NCBI GenBank assembly: GCA_021780375.1
Contig: JAJXYT010000051.1
Coordinates: 1 to 39,776, forward strand
DNA length: 39,776 nt
Reading direction: 5' to 3'
DNA from: a bacterium
Lineage (GTDB): Bacteria > Verrucomicrobiota > Verrucomicrobiia > Limisphaerales > UBA11358
Shown here piece by piece: positions 15,957 to 24,493 of the stretch. Position numbers and translations under genes: made by a program. Under the pieces are notes generated by a model. The model saw only the letters and a program-made list of their open reading frames with translations, had not been told where the DNA came from and did not search any database. Within the stretch, counting starts at the first letter, position 1. Each line of letters starts with the position of its first letter.

Positions 15957-17942
15957 TTACCCTCCTGCCACAAACGGCGGCATGGGACAATCCAGCGTAT
16001 CGGCAATCGCGCGAAGCAGTTCGGCTTCCGCTTCCAGAATGACGCCGTCGGTGCCGATGGTATGGATGCAGGCTTCGAGGAGGTTCTTTTTGATCAACGG
16101 CGCCGCCTGGGCCAGGCGATTCAGGGCCGGGTCAATTTCCTTAACGCCGCATTGTTCGCGCGGCAGCAGCACCAGCGCGGTTTCATCCGGCGCGCGCAAA
16201 TACGGCAGGCCGGTCGCAAACGCCTTTTGAATTTCAGCAGCATCATGGCTGCCGACGTTCGCCAGCGCCGACAGCAGCACGGCGCAGTCCGGCACCAGCG
16301 GTTTCAGGGAATAATACTGCACCACCGCGCGGGGCGCCTGGCCAAATTGCGGCGCGAGGTGATGCAGGATGATTTTTTGGATGGCGAATTCAAACAATTC
16401 GAGCTTTCCATCGCTTTGGACAAGCCACTGGAGCGCCTGTGAAAACTGGGTGTACTGGTCGGCTTTCAAATTCCGCAACGCGCCAAGCGCCAGATTGACC
16501 ATCGGCAAATGCGCATGGGCCGCCGCTTTTGCAACATCCGGGTAGAGCGCAGCGGTTTGCTGACAAATCGCGGGGTCAATGCGTTTGGCGAGTTCCGCAA
16601 GCTGGGTTGCGCGGGTTTGGTCATCACTGCTCAACAGCATGGCGTAAATGAGCGCCACGGCATCCAGCGGTTCGCGCGCGGCGGCCTTCACAGCGTCGGG
16701 CAGTGAATCACGCAATTGGGCGGCGTATTTCAGATGCAGCGGCGTCGGATTGCCCAGATTCGGCAGGACCGAGTGCGATCGGACCACCGGCGGCCTTTCG
16801 GCGTCACCGGAGGTGAGGATGGCGCCGCCCAGCACGGTGCCAAAAAGATTGGGCATGGCCTGGCGCTTCGGTTTGGAGATTTCCTCAGGCGGCTGATCGC
16901 GCCCGTCGTAACGGACGCAAGGAAATTTCCCATCAAAGTTCGGGTCAAAGATGCGGATGCGCTGGACGAGGGGCGGATGGGTTTCGAGCAGGCCGATGAA
17001 CGGCTCCGAAACGCCGTTGCCGAAGAACATGTGGGACAATTCCTCGGCATGGGCATGGCCGATGCGCGAGCCGGTTTCGCCAAGGCCGCCGATTTTTTTC
17101 AGCGCGCCGGTGATGCCTCCCGGGTTGCGCGTGAATTGGACCGAGGAGGCGTCGGCGAGAAACTCGCGCTGGCGGCTGACCGCGGCCTGGATGAGCCGTC
17201 CAAAGAAAACGCCGACGTAGCCGATGAGCAATAAAACCAGGCCCAGCAGCGGCAACGGATTCTGGCCGCGGCCACGCCCGCCGCCGCGCGACGTTTGCAG
17301 CAGCACCCGGCCGATGACGGCGAGGCAAAGGATGCCAAAGATGATGCCCATGAGCCGGAGGTTCAGCCGCATGTCGCCGTTCAGAACGTGGCTGAATTCG
17401 TGGCCGATGACGCCCTGCAGTTCGTCACGCGAAAGCAGTTTCATACAGCCGCGCGTGACGGTAACGGTGGCGTCGCCGGGTTTGTGGCCGGCCGCAAAGG
17501 CATTGATGCCGTCCTCCTCGTCCATGACATAGACCTGCGGCACGGGCACGCCGGAGGCGATCGCCATTTCCTCCACGACGTTGAGCAGCTTGCGTTCGTC
17601 CGGATCGGTGGCATTGGGGCTGATGAGCCGGCCGCCCATCATTTCCGAGACCGCGCTGCCGCCGGCGGCGAGCGACGAGGTTTTATACAGGCTGCCGATG
17701 GCGATGATGGCAAGCGTGGCCATGCTGACCCCGAAGAAAATCCGCGGGTTCCAAACCGAAAACTGCGGCGGCTCCTGCCCATAATCACTGCGCTCCTGAT
17801 GCGCCTGGACACCGGAAAAAACCAGCAGCACCGCGACATAAATGGCAGCGATCATGGCGGCCACGGCCAGCGCGAAGTAAATGACGAGCCATTTCGTTTT
17901 GCGGTGGGCCTTATCCTGTTGCTGGAAAAAATCCATCGGCAT
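15957..17942 (-). CDS. Membrane-bound M48 (HtpX-like) metalloprotease with long C-terminal extension
   Basis: M48 proteases degrade misfolded membrane proteins. The zinc site is clear: H181-E182-F-S-H185 in GVIGHEFSHVLNGD. Membrane segments lie at about residues 17-43, 67-85, 192-215 and 230-255, matching HtpX topology with the active site on the cytoplasmic face. The protein is 661 residues, more than twice the length of HtpX. The C-terminal ~330 residues are Ala/Leu-rich and predicted helical (LPDAVKAAAREPLDAVALIYAML), with no family I recognise. The ATG at 17942 (MPMDFFQQQ) is taken, though the Met two codons later is possible. lemA lies just upstream, a common pairing, and the glycosidase gene follows at once. 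Confidence 0.85.
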   Translation of the reverse strand: MPMDFFQQQDKAHRKTKWLVIYFALAVAAMIAAIYVAVLLVFSGVQAHQERSDYGQEPPQFSVWNPRIFFGVSMATLAIIAIGSLYKTSSLAAGGSAVSEMMGGRLISPNATDPDERKLLNVVEEMAIASGVPVPQVYVMDEEDGINAFAAGHKPGDATVTVTRGCMKLLSRDELQGVIGHEFSHVLNGDMRLNLRLMGIIFGILCLAVIGRVLLQTSRGGGRGRGQNPLPLLGLVLLLIGYVGVFFGRLIQAAVSRQREFLADASSVQFTRNPGGITGALKKIGGLGETGSRIGHAHAEELSHMFFGNGVSEPFIGLLETHPPLVQRIRIFDPNFDGKFPCVRYDGRDQPPEEISKPKRQAMPNLFGTVLGGAILTSGDAERPPVVRSHSVLPNLGNPTPLHLKYAAQLRDSLPDAVKAAAREPLDAVALIYAMLLSSDDQTRATQLAELAKRIDPAICQQTAALYPDVAKAAAHAHLPMVNLALGALRNLKADQYTQFSQALQWLVQSDGKLELFEFAIQKIILHHLAPQFGQAPRAVVQYYSLKPLVPDCAVLLSALANVGSHDAAEIQKAFATGLPYLRAPDETALVLLPREQCGVKEIDPALNRLAQAAPLIKKNLLEACIHTIGTDGVILEAEAELLRAIADTLDCPMPPFVAGG

Positions 17943-18021
17943 TTACGATATAGGATTTACGATTTACGAGGGGCCAAACAATTCATGACGGCGCGTAAAC
18001 CGCAAATCATAAATCGTAAAT
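17941..18021. repeat. ATTTACG inverted-repeat element between lemA and the M48 gene
   Basis: ATTTACG units (17941, 17955, 17962) on one side face the inverted units GTAAAC, CGCAAAT, CATAAAT and CGTAAAT (17995-18021) on the other, giving two imperfect arms of about 27 nt. The element fills almost the whole lemA-protease gap and reaches the start codon of the protease gene. Confidence 0.7.
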
Positions 18022-18040
18022 TTTCTGTTTCGGCAAAAAC

Positions 18041-18643
18041 TCACGTGAAGGAAACTTTGGGGGCGTCCTTTTGCTCCGGCTTATCAATGACGAACAGTTC
18101 CGCCGGGCCGAAGTTGAACATGCCGGCGATAAGATTGCTGGGAAAAACTTCCCGGTCCGTGTTGTAGGTCATCACCGAGTCGTTGTAAGCCTGCCGGGCA
18201 AAGGAAATTTTATTTTCCGTGGAGGTCAACTCCTCGCTGAGTTGCATCATGTTCTGGTTGGCCTTCAAATCGGGGTACGATTCGGAGACCATCATCAGGC
18301 GGCTGAGGGTGCCGGCCAGGCCGCCTTCGGCGGAGACCAGATTCTTCATGGCGCCGGACTCGCCGGGATTGGCGGCGGCGGCCTGCGACGCCGTGTAGGC
18401 GATGTTGCGCGCCTTGGTCACGGCCTCGAGCGTCTCACGCTCGTGCTTGATGTAGCCCTTGGCCGTCTCGACCAGATTGGGAATCAAGTCGTAGCGGCGT
18501 TTAAGTTGCACGTCAATTTGCGCGTAGGCGTTTTTGAAGCGGTTGCGCAAGGTGACGAGTTTATTGTAACCGCCGATGAAGAAGCCCACGAGGCCGAGCA
18601 ACACCACCAGCACGATAACGACAAAAATCAATCCCATAGCCAT
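18041..18643 (-). CDS. lemA: LemA family protein
   Basis: LemA proteins are small membrane-anchored, coiled-coil-rich proteins of unclear function, often next to M48 proteases or TPM-domain proteins. The start at 18643 (MAMGLIFVVIVLVVLLGLVGFFIGGYN) is set by an AAAGGA ribosome-binding site 9 nt upstream and by the N-terminal membrane helix at residues 4-24; the reading frame is open further upstream but without support. The core motif NAYAQIDVQLKRRYDLIPNLVETAKGY is the LemA signature. The 200-residue length is normal. It is the first gene of a probable lemA-M48-glycosidase operon. Confidence 0.92.
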   Translation of the reverse strand: MAMGLIFVVIVLVVLLGLVGFFIGGYNKLVTLRNRFKNAYAQIDVQLKRRYDLIPNLVETAKGYIKHERETLEAVTKARNIAYTASQAAAANPGESGAMKNLVSAEGGLAGTLSRLMMVSESYPDLKANQNMMQLSEELTSTENKISFARQAYNDSVMTYNTDREVFPSNLIAGMFNFGPAELFVIDKPEQKDAPKVSFT

Positions 18644-18669
18644 ATTTTTCCTTTGTTCAGTTTGCTTAA

Positions 18670-18698
18670 CCATTAGGTCAAAGCGTACCGCCCGGCAA
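18670..18698 (-). promoter_or_regulatory. Putative promoter of the lemA operon
   Basis: On the minus strand, TTGCCG (18698-18693) and TAATGG (18675-18670) are 17 nt apart and about 27 nt upstream of the lemA start codon. The match is moderate. Confidence 0.4.
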
Positions 18699-19086
18699 TG
18701 ATAATTTGGGCGGCATTTTGGAATCGCCCCACGGTTTCCGCCCCGGCTCCCAAAACCGGCATTGTTCACGAACCAGCTTTTTTACCGGATGCGAACAGGT
18801 CAGATTCCCATCCAGCAGACGTCAGTCGTGGCGCGGGCAGTTAATTCGAAACGTTCTGCATCCGGCTGAGAGGTCCCCGGATGCTTTTGTCGAAGCGCCT
18901 GCTTTTTGAGAAGATTCCCGAATCATCATTCCAGCGCGCAGTAATGTTCCCGCGCGCTGCGGTTCGAGATTCGACCGGCGTTTGTTTGTCGTTTGCTCAA
19001 AAGGCTTCCGACCGGCACATGCAATCGTCGAGCCTGGCGACGGACTTTTGATCCAGGCACCAGCCCGGCGCAAGTTCAATTCCCCG
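18699..19086. other. Intergenic region with an isolated terminator-like hairpin
   Basis: No gene is supported here. The only structure is GCATCCGG (18858-18865) paired with CCGGATGC (18877-18884) and followed by TTTT on the plus strand. It would terminate plus-strand transcription, yet no plus-strand gene lies nearby, so it may end an unannotated short RNA or be fortuitous. Confidence 0.4.
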
Positions 19087-20184
19087 TCACGGCTCCACCA
19101 GCACCGGCATGCCCGTCCACGCCAGTTGCATCAGATATGCCGCGTCCCAGTTCGCCAGTCGGAAACAACCGTGCGATTCCGTGCGGCCAACCTGCTCCGG
19201 GCCGGGTGTGCCATGGATGCCGTAACCGGTTTTGTCCAGGCCAATCCACGCCACGCCGACGGGGTTATTCGGCCCGGGCGGCAGAATCAGCTTGTGGCCA
19301 ATGGCTTGCAACTCCGGGGATTCGGGAAAAAGCTCCGGATCCACGGTGTAATTCGGGTTCGGTGCGATGACAACGACGTGCAATTCGCCCACCGGCCGCT
19401 TCTCGACGAGCGCCGCAATGCTGCACGGGAAATGCGCGAGCAGATTCGTTTCCAAACCGAAGGCCTCCAGAAATTTTCCGTCGAGATGGATGACCACAAA
19501 CGCCGCCTTGTCCGCCGGCACAGGGTAATGCACATCGGGGATCTTTAAAACCGTGCCCGGCGCAATGTTGGTCCAGTTCACGGTCGGGTTGAGCCGCTGA
19601 ATCAATTTGGGGTTCGAATGGCTTTTTTCGGACACCAGTTCGAGTTCCGTTTCGTAATCCAGTGCCGTCTGCTGTGATTTGGCCAGCCAGGTTTTGCCGA
19701 GCGGTTGGAGGTGCGCCAGATCGTTCGTCGTCACGGTGTAGGTCTTCAACACCGGCGCGTCGAGCGTGAGCTCCATGCACGTGTTGGTGTCCAACCGACC
19801 GGTCGCGGGCAGGTTTTGCGTTTGCTGAAAGACCGCAATCGCCTCGCGGGTCTGGGAACCGAGCGCGCCGTCAATGGAGCCGGGTGAAATCGCGCGGCGC
19901 GCCAGCGCGATCTGCGCTTCCACCACGTCGTGAACCGGTCGTGGGAAATCGCCCGGCGACTGGCGCGTTAGAACCGGCGATGGGACTTTTCGCTTGATCG
20001 CAGGAGTCGGAGGCAGGGTAATTTTCTTCGGATGCCCGTGCCGCCAATAGAGCCAAGCCCCCACCGCGAGCGCCGCCAGCACCAACAGCCATATCCAGCC
20101 CGCGCGCTTTTGACGCCGCACGCGGGTAGAACGAGGTCGAGTGTCGCGAGGCACGGGGGAATTAAGCCACAAGCAACGCGCCAA
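19087..20184 (-). CDS. L,D-transpeptidase with peptidoglycan-binding domain
   Basis: YkuD-fold L,D-transpeptidases form 3-3 peptidoglycan cross-links or attach proteins to peptidoglycan. The protein has a basic N-terminus and one membrane anchor (WIWLLVLAALAVGAWLYW, about residues 30-47). A PG_binding_1-like domain follows (SIDGALGSQTREAIAVFQQTQNL, about 95-130), then a LysM-like stretch (KTYTVTTND to GTVLKIPDV). The catalytic YkuD domain carries IHGTPGPEQVG and SHGCFRLAN, with catalytic Cys340. All expected catalytic residues are present. It lies 60 nt downstream of the cytidylate-kinase-like gene on the same strand. The start could be later than the Met chosen. Confidence 0.87.
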   Translation of the reverse strand: MARCLWLNSPVPRDTRPRSTRVRRQKRAGWIWLLVLAALAVGAWLYWRHGHPKKITLPPTPAIKRKVPSPVLTRQSPGDFPRPVHDVVEAQIALARRAISPGSIDGALGSQTREAIAVFQQTQNLPATGRLDTNTCMELTLDAPVLKTYTVTTNDLAHLQPLGKTWLAKSQQTALDYETELELVSEKSHSNPKLIQRLNPTVNWTNIAPGTVLKIPDVHYPVPADKAAFVVIHLDGKFLEAFGLETNLLAHFPCSIAALVEKRPVGELHVVVIAPNPNYTVDPELFPESPELQAIGHKLILPPGPNNPVGVAWIGLDKTGYGIHGTPGPEQVGRTESHGCFRLANWDAAYLMQLAWTGMPVLVEP

Positions 20185-20244
20185 CCCAAGGTCGAACTGG
20201 AAATGAAGGGCGGATTATTCCCCTTCCGCCGCCGCGGCGGTCCT

Positions 20245-20946
20245 TCACTCTGGATGTAAAACCGCCTCGCCAATGAGTTTGGCGGCGGCATTATAATCCA
20301 TCTGGCCGGTATTGATAATCAGGTGGTAAAGCAGCGGGTCGTCAATGTCGGCGTTAAAATACTTTTTCAGATAGCGGGCGCGGCCGTGGTCTTCTGTGAG
20401 GCAGAACTTTTGCGCCTCGGTCCGGGTCATGCTGTAATACTGGTGGGCGTGCTCGACACGCTTTTCGAACGGGGCCACCAACCGCACATGCAGCACGTTC
20501 GGCAACCGGGCCGTGATCACGTTACCGCCACGACCAATCAGAATTACATTGCCCAAGGCGGCCAGCCCGAGCATCGTCTCGGCGATTTGCCGGATGATGG
20601 TTTCCGCCGGAGGATGCACCTCAAAAACTTCGTCCAGGAAATTTTCGATCTCCGAAACCCGGTCCTCGGGCAGAAACCTGGCCAGGCAGGCGGGCAGATT
20701 GTGTTCTTCCAGCACCTTGTCCATAAGGTTGCGGTCAAAAACCGTCCAGAGTGCGGCGTTTCTGGAATGTCCCTGCAAATAATGTGCCAGCTTCTCGGCC
20801 ACCACCAAGGCTCCGCATCCCGTCTGACGGGAAATGGTCACCGCCCGATGGACCGCGCCTTCGGTGCGCATGCCTGATCCGCCGGCAAACGGCAGGTGGC
20901 TGCTGATGAAGGCCGCACAGGGATCAATCCCACGGGTTTCAATCAT
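20245..20946 (-). CDS. Cytidylate kinase-like family protein
   Basis: It belongs to the cytidylate-kinase-like (Cytidylate_kin2) group, whose substrate is uncertain and which is distinct from the essential Cmk. The start at 20946 (MIETRGIDPCAAF) is chosen for a perfect AGGAGGT ribosome-binding site 5 nt upstream; an earlier in-frame ATG lacks one. The nucleotide-binding opening is AVTISRQTGCGALVVAEKLA, where the usual G-S-G-G loop is changed to T-G-C-G. Later motifs include VFDRNLMDKVLEE, NVILIGRGGN and LHVRLVAPFEKRV. It may be co-transcribed with the downstream transpeptidase gene. Confidence 0.75.
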   Translation of the reverse strand: MIETRGIDPCAAFISSHLPFAGGSGMRTEGAVHRAVTISRQTGCGALVVAEKLAHYLQGHSRNAALWTVFDRNLMDKVLEEHNLPACLARFLPEDRVSEIENFLDEVFEVHPPAETIIRQIAETMLGLAALGNVILIGRGGNVITARLPNVLHVRLVAPFEKRVEHAHQYYSMTRTEAQKFCLTEDHGRARYLKKYFNADIDDPLLYHLIINTGQMDYNAAAKLIGEAVLHPE

Positions 20947-21225
20947 AACGACCTCCTGATTTTGGGGATGGGTGTGCAACTCGGAGAGAGCCTTTGCTTT
21001 CCTGCTTGCATAAGGCCCGTCGCACCCTTTGGCTTCGCGCTTCGACCATAAATTGCCTCCACGGTTTCAAGTCCGCCGACGCCTTCCTACTCCGACTTCG
21101 CCCTTTCCTTCTTCAAACTACGCCCCTGACACTGTTGATTTCAAGGGCCTCAAGGCGATTTGATGATGACTAATGTAAATTATAAAATCGCCAAACGATT
21201 GGTAACCATGTCGCACATCTTCAAA

Positions 21226-22092
21226 TCAAGTGCAGCCGACGGCGGCCCGGGATCGGAGCCAGGATTTGGCGAGCCATTCGCGATACGCGTTGAATATTTG
21301 ATCCACCAGGGGCGAGGATGCGACGGGCTCGCCATCGAAGGTTGCCACCGGCACGATGCCGAGCGCACTTTGGGTGATGAAGATGCCTTCGGAGTTTTTC
21401 AATGCCTCGGGTTTGACCACGCGCTTGTTCGTCAGCAGGCCAAGGGCCTGGCAGATTTCCAGCACAACCGCGCGCGTGATGCCCGGCAGCACGCCCCGGC
21501 CCGTCGGGGTCGTGCAAATCTTGTCATGGTAAACCCAGAAGACATTGCCGCTCGCGGTCTCCGCCACCTCGCCATTGGTGTTGATCAGCAATGCCTCGTC
21601 CGCTCCCTGCCCGGCGGCCTCGGCGCGCGCCATGACGTGCGTGAGCTTGTTCAAGGTTTTGAAGGACGACAAGGGATCGGCGGCCAACACCCGGAACGAG
21701 GATGTGACCAAACTCCAATGCAGGGGATTTTCCGACGGCGGCGCGGCATGCAACGTCATCACCATCGTCGGCATGCCTTCGGCTTTCGGTGTGTATCCAC
21801 GTTCACCCGGCCCGCGCGTCAACGTCACCCGTAGCACAGCCTCCGACATCTGGTTTTGTTCGATGAGTTGCTCGGCAAATTCCTGCACTTCCTTCGGTGC
21901 AAACGGCGGTTTGATTTTCAGGAAATCGGCCCCGCGCATCATGCGCTCCAGATGCTGCGCCAGACGGAACAGCCGGCCGTTCGCGACGCGCACGGTTTCA
22001 AAAAGCCCGTCGCCGTACATGAACCCACGGTCGTTGACCGGAATGACCGCCTGGGCTGCGGGCACAAACTGGCCGTTGAGAAAGATGGTCAT
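21226..22092 (-). CDS. pabC: Aminodeoxychorismate lyase / class IV aminotransferase
   Basis: This PLP enzyme of fold type IV probably cleaves 4-amino-4-deoxychorismate to p-aminobenzoate and pyruvate in folate synthesis. Motifs: NGQFVPAAQAVIPVNDRGFMYGDGLFETVRV at the start, the PLP lysine K145 in SSFKTLNKL, and NTNGEVAETASGNVFWV near residue 185. The 288-residue length fits. Class IV enzymes also include branched-chain and D-amino-acid aminotransferases. The pabC reading rests mainly on pabB lying 80 nt upstream on the same strand. An AAGGAACAC ribosome-binding site precedes the ATG. Confidence 0.78.
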   Translation of the reverse strand: MTIFLNGQFVPAAQAVIPVNDRGFMYGDGLFETVRVANGRLFRLAQHLERMMRGADFLKIKPPFAPKEVQEFAEQLIEQNQMSEAVLRVTLTRGPGERGYTPKAEGMPTMVMTLHAAPPSENPLHWSLVTSSFRVLAADPLSSFKTLNKLTHVMARAEAAGQGADEALLINTNGEVAETASGNVFWVYHDKICTTPTGRGVLPGITRAVVLEICQALGLLTNKRVVKPEALKNSEGIFITQSALGIVPVATFDGEPVASSPLVDQIFNAYREWLAKSWLRSRAAVGCT

Positions 22093-22172
22093 GTGTTCCT
22101 TATGCGCCTCCCATTATCTGAAACGCAGCTACTTCGCGAGCAGAAAAAAATTGCCCGCCGGGTTGCTGATTT

Positions 22173-23726
22173 TCAGGAGTTGAATTCACGTTCCTTGGCG
22201 CAAGCAATGGGCGGAGCCGGAAGCTTCATTTGCAGCGCGGCCACAAAACCGGCGGCCTTCGCCAGCGTTTCCTCATACTCCGCTTGCGGGTTGGAGTCGG
22301 CCACGATGCCCGCGCCCACGTTGAAATGCGCGAGGCCGTCTTTGCAGATTGCCGTACGGATGGTGATGCTCAACTGGCTTTCGCGATTGAATCCGAGATA
22401 GCCATGGCAACCGCAGTAAGGTCCGCGCGCGATCGGTTCCAGCTCGTCAATGATTTCCATCGCGCGAAACTTCGGCGCCCCGGTGATGCTGCCGCCAGGA
22501 AAACACGAGGCCAGCGCGGCAAAATGGGTCGCCTCTGGCCGTAACCGGCCTTCGACCCTCGAGACCAGATGCTGCACCTGGGCGAATTTTTCGAGTTTGG
22601 CCAGCTCCGGCACTTGAACCGAACCGAACTCGCAAATCTTGCCGAGATCATTGCGCAGCAAATCGGTGATCATTACCAGTTCGGCAAGTTCCTTGGCGCT
22701 GGTCTGGAGTTCATAAGCCAGTTGCGCGTCGCGGGTCGGATCCGGGTCGCGCGGGCGCGTGCCTTTGATGGGCTTCGTTTGAATATGCGAACCGCTCAGG
22801 CGCAAAAATAATTCCGGCGACGACGACGCGAGTTGAAAATCGCCACAATCGAGGAACGCCGAAAACGGCGCGGGCGAAACGGAGTTCAACCGTTGGGACA
22901 GTTCCCAGCCGGAAAATTCGGTGGGGCGAGCGTCCCCGCGAGCCGGCATGGTAGATGAATGAATCGGCTCGCCAGTAGCCTCGCCCCACCGTGGTAGCTT
23001 CGCTGTCAACCGTTGCGAAAGGTTGACCTGATAAATGTCGCCGGCGCGGATATATCGTAGCGCGCTCTCGACACGGTCGAGAAATTCAGAACGCGCGAGA
23101 TTTGAGAATGGAGCGCCGGTCTCCGACCCGGCGTGTTTTACGCTGGTCCGTGTCCGCGCCGGGTCGGAAACCGGCGCTCCGGCTGCAAGGTGCGTCCGCC
23201 AAAACTCCCATCGCTCTTTCGCCCTTGTTTCACTCCGTGAGCCGTCGGCATTGAGGCCAGTGGAAATGATGCACACCTTGTCCAGATGATGATCGAAAAC
23301 GACCAGACTGTCGTAAAAACCGACGTGGCAATCGGGCAATTCCAGGTCGTTGACAGCGTGGCGCGGCAGTTTCGGCTCGGTGAAATTTTTCAAATCGTAG
23401 CCCCAGTACCCGAAGCAGCCGCCCAGCGGGAACGGCAGGTCAATCCCGTCCAACAACTCGAACCGCGCCATCAACGCGTCCAGCATTTGCCACGGGTTGC
23501 CGTACTGAGCGTGACGAGTGACGAGTGACGGGTGACCGGAAATTTCGCAACGCGAGCCGAAGGAACGGAAGGTGAGAAACGGATTCGCCGCAACCAATGA
23601 GTAGCGCGCCGAGGGCAGGTCAAACGCCGAGGTCCGCAGCAAAATAACGCCGCGCTCGTTCCGCACATGTTCGACGAACGATTCCGGCGTGTGGGCCGTG
23701 GCGATTTCCTGAATCAGCGGCCGCAT
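22173..23726 (-). CDS. pabB: Aminodeoxychorismate synthase component I
   Basis: PabB aminates chorismate to 4-amino-4-deoxychorismate with ammonia from PabA. The diagnostic motif is PIKGTRPR with K321; TrpE has PIAGT, so this is the folate branch. Other hallmarks are GDIYQVNLSQRL, ELVMITDLLRNDLG, PGGSITGAPKFRAMEIIDELEP and GYLGF. No glutaminase domain is fused and no pabA lies in this window. At 517 residues it is longer than the usual ~450. The surplus matches three in-frame repeat insertions at about residues 63-72, 182-209 and 246-272. It sits 7 nt after the LOG-family gene, likely in one operon with pabC. Confidence 0.9.
   Translation of the reverse strand: MRPLIQEIATAHTPESFVEHVRNERGVILLRTSAFDLPSARYSLVAANPFLTFRSFGSRCEISGHPSLVTRHAQYGNPWQMLDALMARFELLDGIDLPFPLGGCFGYWGYDLKNFTEPKLPRHAVNDLELPDCHVGFYDSLVVFDHHLDKVCIISTGLNADGSRSETRAKERWEFWRTHLAAGAPVSDPARTRTSVKHAGSETGAPFSNLARSEFLDRVESALRYIRAGDIYQVNLSQRLTAKLPRWGEATGEPIHSSTMPARGDARPTEFSGWELSQRLNSVSPAPFSAFLDCGDFQLASSSPELFLRLSGSHIQTKPIKGTRPRDPDPTRDAQLAYELQTSAKELAELVMITDLLRNDLGKICEFGSVQVPELAKLEKFAQVQHLVSRVEGRLRPEATHFAALASCFPGGSITGAPKFRAMEIIDELEPIARGPYCGCHGYLGFNRESQLSITIRTAICKDGLAHFNVGAGIVADSNPQAEYEETLAKAAGFVAALQMKLPAPPIACAKEREFNS
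22921..22989. repeat. In-frame inverted repeat in pabB (69 nt)
   Basis: GTGGGGCGAG...GCGAGCCG at the left faces CGGCTCGC...CTCGCCCCAC at the right. The outer 10 and inner 8 nt of each arm pair perfectly, with a mismatched 7-nt middle. The 69-nt length is exactly 23 codons, and it encodes a loop (WGEATGEPIHSSTMPARGD) ahead of the catalytic motif. Confidence 0.8.
23110..23180. repeat. In-frame 24-bp inverted repeat in pabB
   Basis: The left arm (23110-23133) and right arm (23157-23180) pair at 23 of 24 positions, starting GGAGCGCCGGT, around a 23-nt loop. It encodes AGAPVSDPARTRTS to ETGAPFSN, in the linker before the conserved chorismate-binding domain. Confidence 0.85.
23511..23537. repeat. 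GACGAGT heptamer array in pabB
   Basis: GACGAGT, GACGAGT, GACGGGT and GAC occur in tandem in the N-terminal part of pabB and are translated as the loop SGHPSLVTRHAQ. The reverse-complement unit ACTCGTC also occurs between genes at 13787-13803. Confidence 0.75.
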
Positions 23727-23733
23727 TCTTCAA

Positions 23734-24414
23734 TCAGGCGAACGCCTTGGGGATGACAGTGGGATGGCCGACCCGGCGTTCGTAGTCCAGGATGATTTCA
23801 ACGGCTTCCTGCGGCGCGTCCGTCACCTTGACGAGGTCAAGGTCGTCGGGGCTGATGAATTTGTGTTTGTCCTGCAGCTCGGCTTTGAGCCAGCGCAGCA
23901 GCCCGCTCCAATGCTCGCGCCCGAACAGAATAAGCGGAAACTGCGGAATGCGCTCCGTCTGGGCGAGCGTGATGATTTCGAAAAATTCGTCGAGCGTGCC
24001 GAATCCGCCGGGCATGAAAACGAAACCCAGGCTGTATTTGGCAAAACAGACCTTGCGCGCGAAGAAATAATGAAAATGGAGCGGCAGGTTGACGAAGCGG
24101 TTGCCGGCTTGTTCGTGGGGCAGTTCGATATTGAGGCCGATGGATTTGCCGCCGCCCTGGGCCGCACCCTTGTTCGCGGCCTCCATGATGCCCGGTCCGC
24201 CGCCGGTGATGACGGCCAGATGGTGCTGCGCCAGCCCTTTGGCGATCGCCACGGCGGCGTGATAATATTTGTCGCTCGGGCGCATGCGCGCGGAGCCGAA
24301 AATCGTGACGGCCGGGCCCGCCTGAGACAGCGTCTGGAAGGAATCCACAAACTCGGCCATGATGCGGAAGATGCGCCAGGGATCTTCGCGGATGAAGGAA
24401 TTGCCGTCGCTCAT
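23734..24414 (-). CDS. LOG family protein (nucleotide 5'-monophosphate phosphoribohydrolase-like)
   Basis: LOG-family Rossmann-fold proteins release bases from nucleoside 5'-monophosphates; some make cytokinins, others have metabolic roles. The family signature is complete: VTIFGSARM, VITGGGPGIMEAANKGA and the catalytic FMPGGFGTLDEFFE. The 226-residue length and the N-terminal extension (EDPWRIFRIMAEFVDSFQTL) match the bacterial TIGR00730-like group. It is the first gene of a likely LOG-pabB-pabC transcript, 7 nt ahead of pabB. No link between its activity and folate synthesis is established. Confidence 0.87.
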   Translation of the reverse strand: MSDGNSFIREDPWRIFRIMAEFVDSFQTLSQAGPAVTIFGSARMRPSDKYYHAAVAIAKGLAQHHLAVITGGGPGIMEAANKGAAQGGGKSIGLNIELPHEQAGNRFVNLPLHFHYFFARKVCFAKYSLGFVFMPGGFGTLDEFFEIITLAQTERIPQFPLILFGREHWSGLLRWLKAELQDKHKFISPDDLDLVKVTDAPQEAVEIILDYERRVGHPTVIPKAFA

Positions 24415-24444
24415 GGCCGCAGAATAATCAAGTGCTGGAAAATG

Positions 24445-24474
24445 AAAAGGCCGGAGAAAACAAATTCTCCGGCC
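24445..24474 (-). terminator. Rho-independent terminator after nrdJ
   Basis: GGCCGGAGAA (24449-24458) pairs perfectly with TTCTCCGGCC (24465-24474). On the minus strand the stem is followed by TTTT. It lies 20 nt beyond the nrdJ stop codon and separates nrdJ from the LOG-pab genes. Confidence 0.85.
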
Positions 24475-24493
24475 GGTGTGACTGCCCGGTTCC

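Noticed and set aside
18940-18990. tRNA-like T-loop (GGTTCGAGATTCGACC)
   Set aside because: The motif resembles a T-arm, but no acceptor stem, anticodon arm or D-arm can be built around it.
21153-21192. GGCGATTT / AAATCGCC inverted repeat upstream of the cytidylate-kinase-like gene, after pabC
   Set aside because: The 8-bp stem has a 23-nt AT-rich loop and no T run on the strand of pabC, so it is not a convincing terminator.
22173-23726. TrpE (anthranilate synthase) instead of PabB
   Set aside because: The PIKGT motif with a catalytic Lys and the neighbouring class IV lyase point to aminodeoxychorismate synthase.
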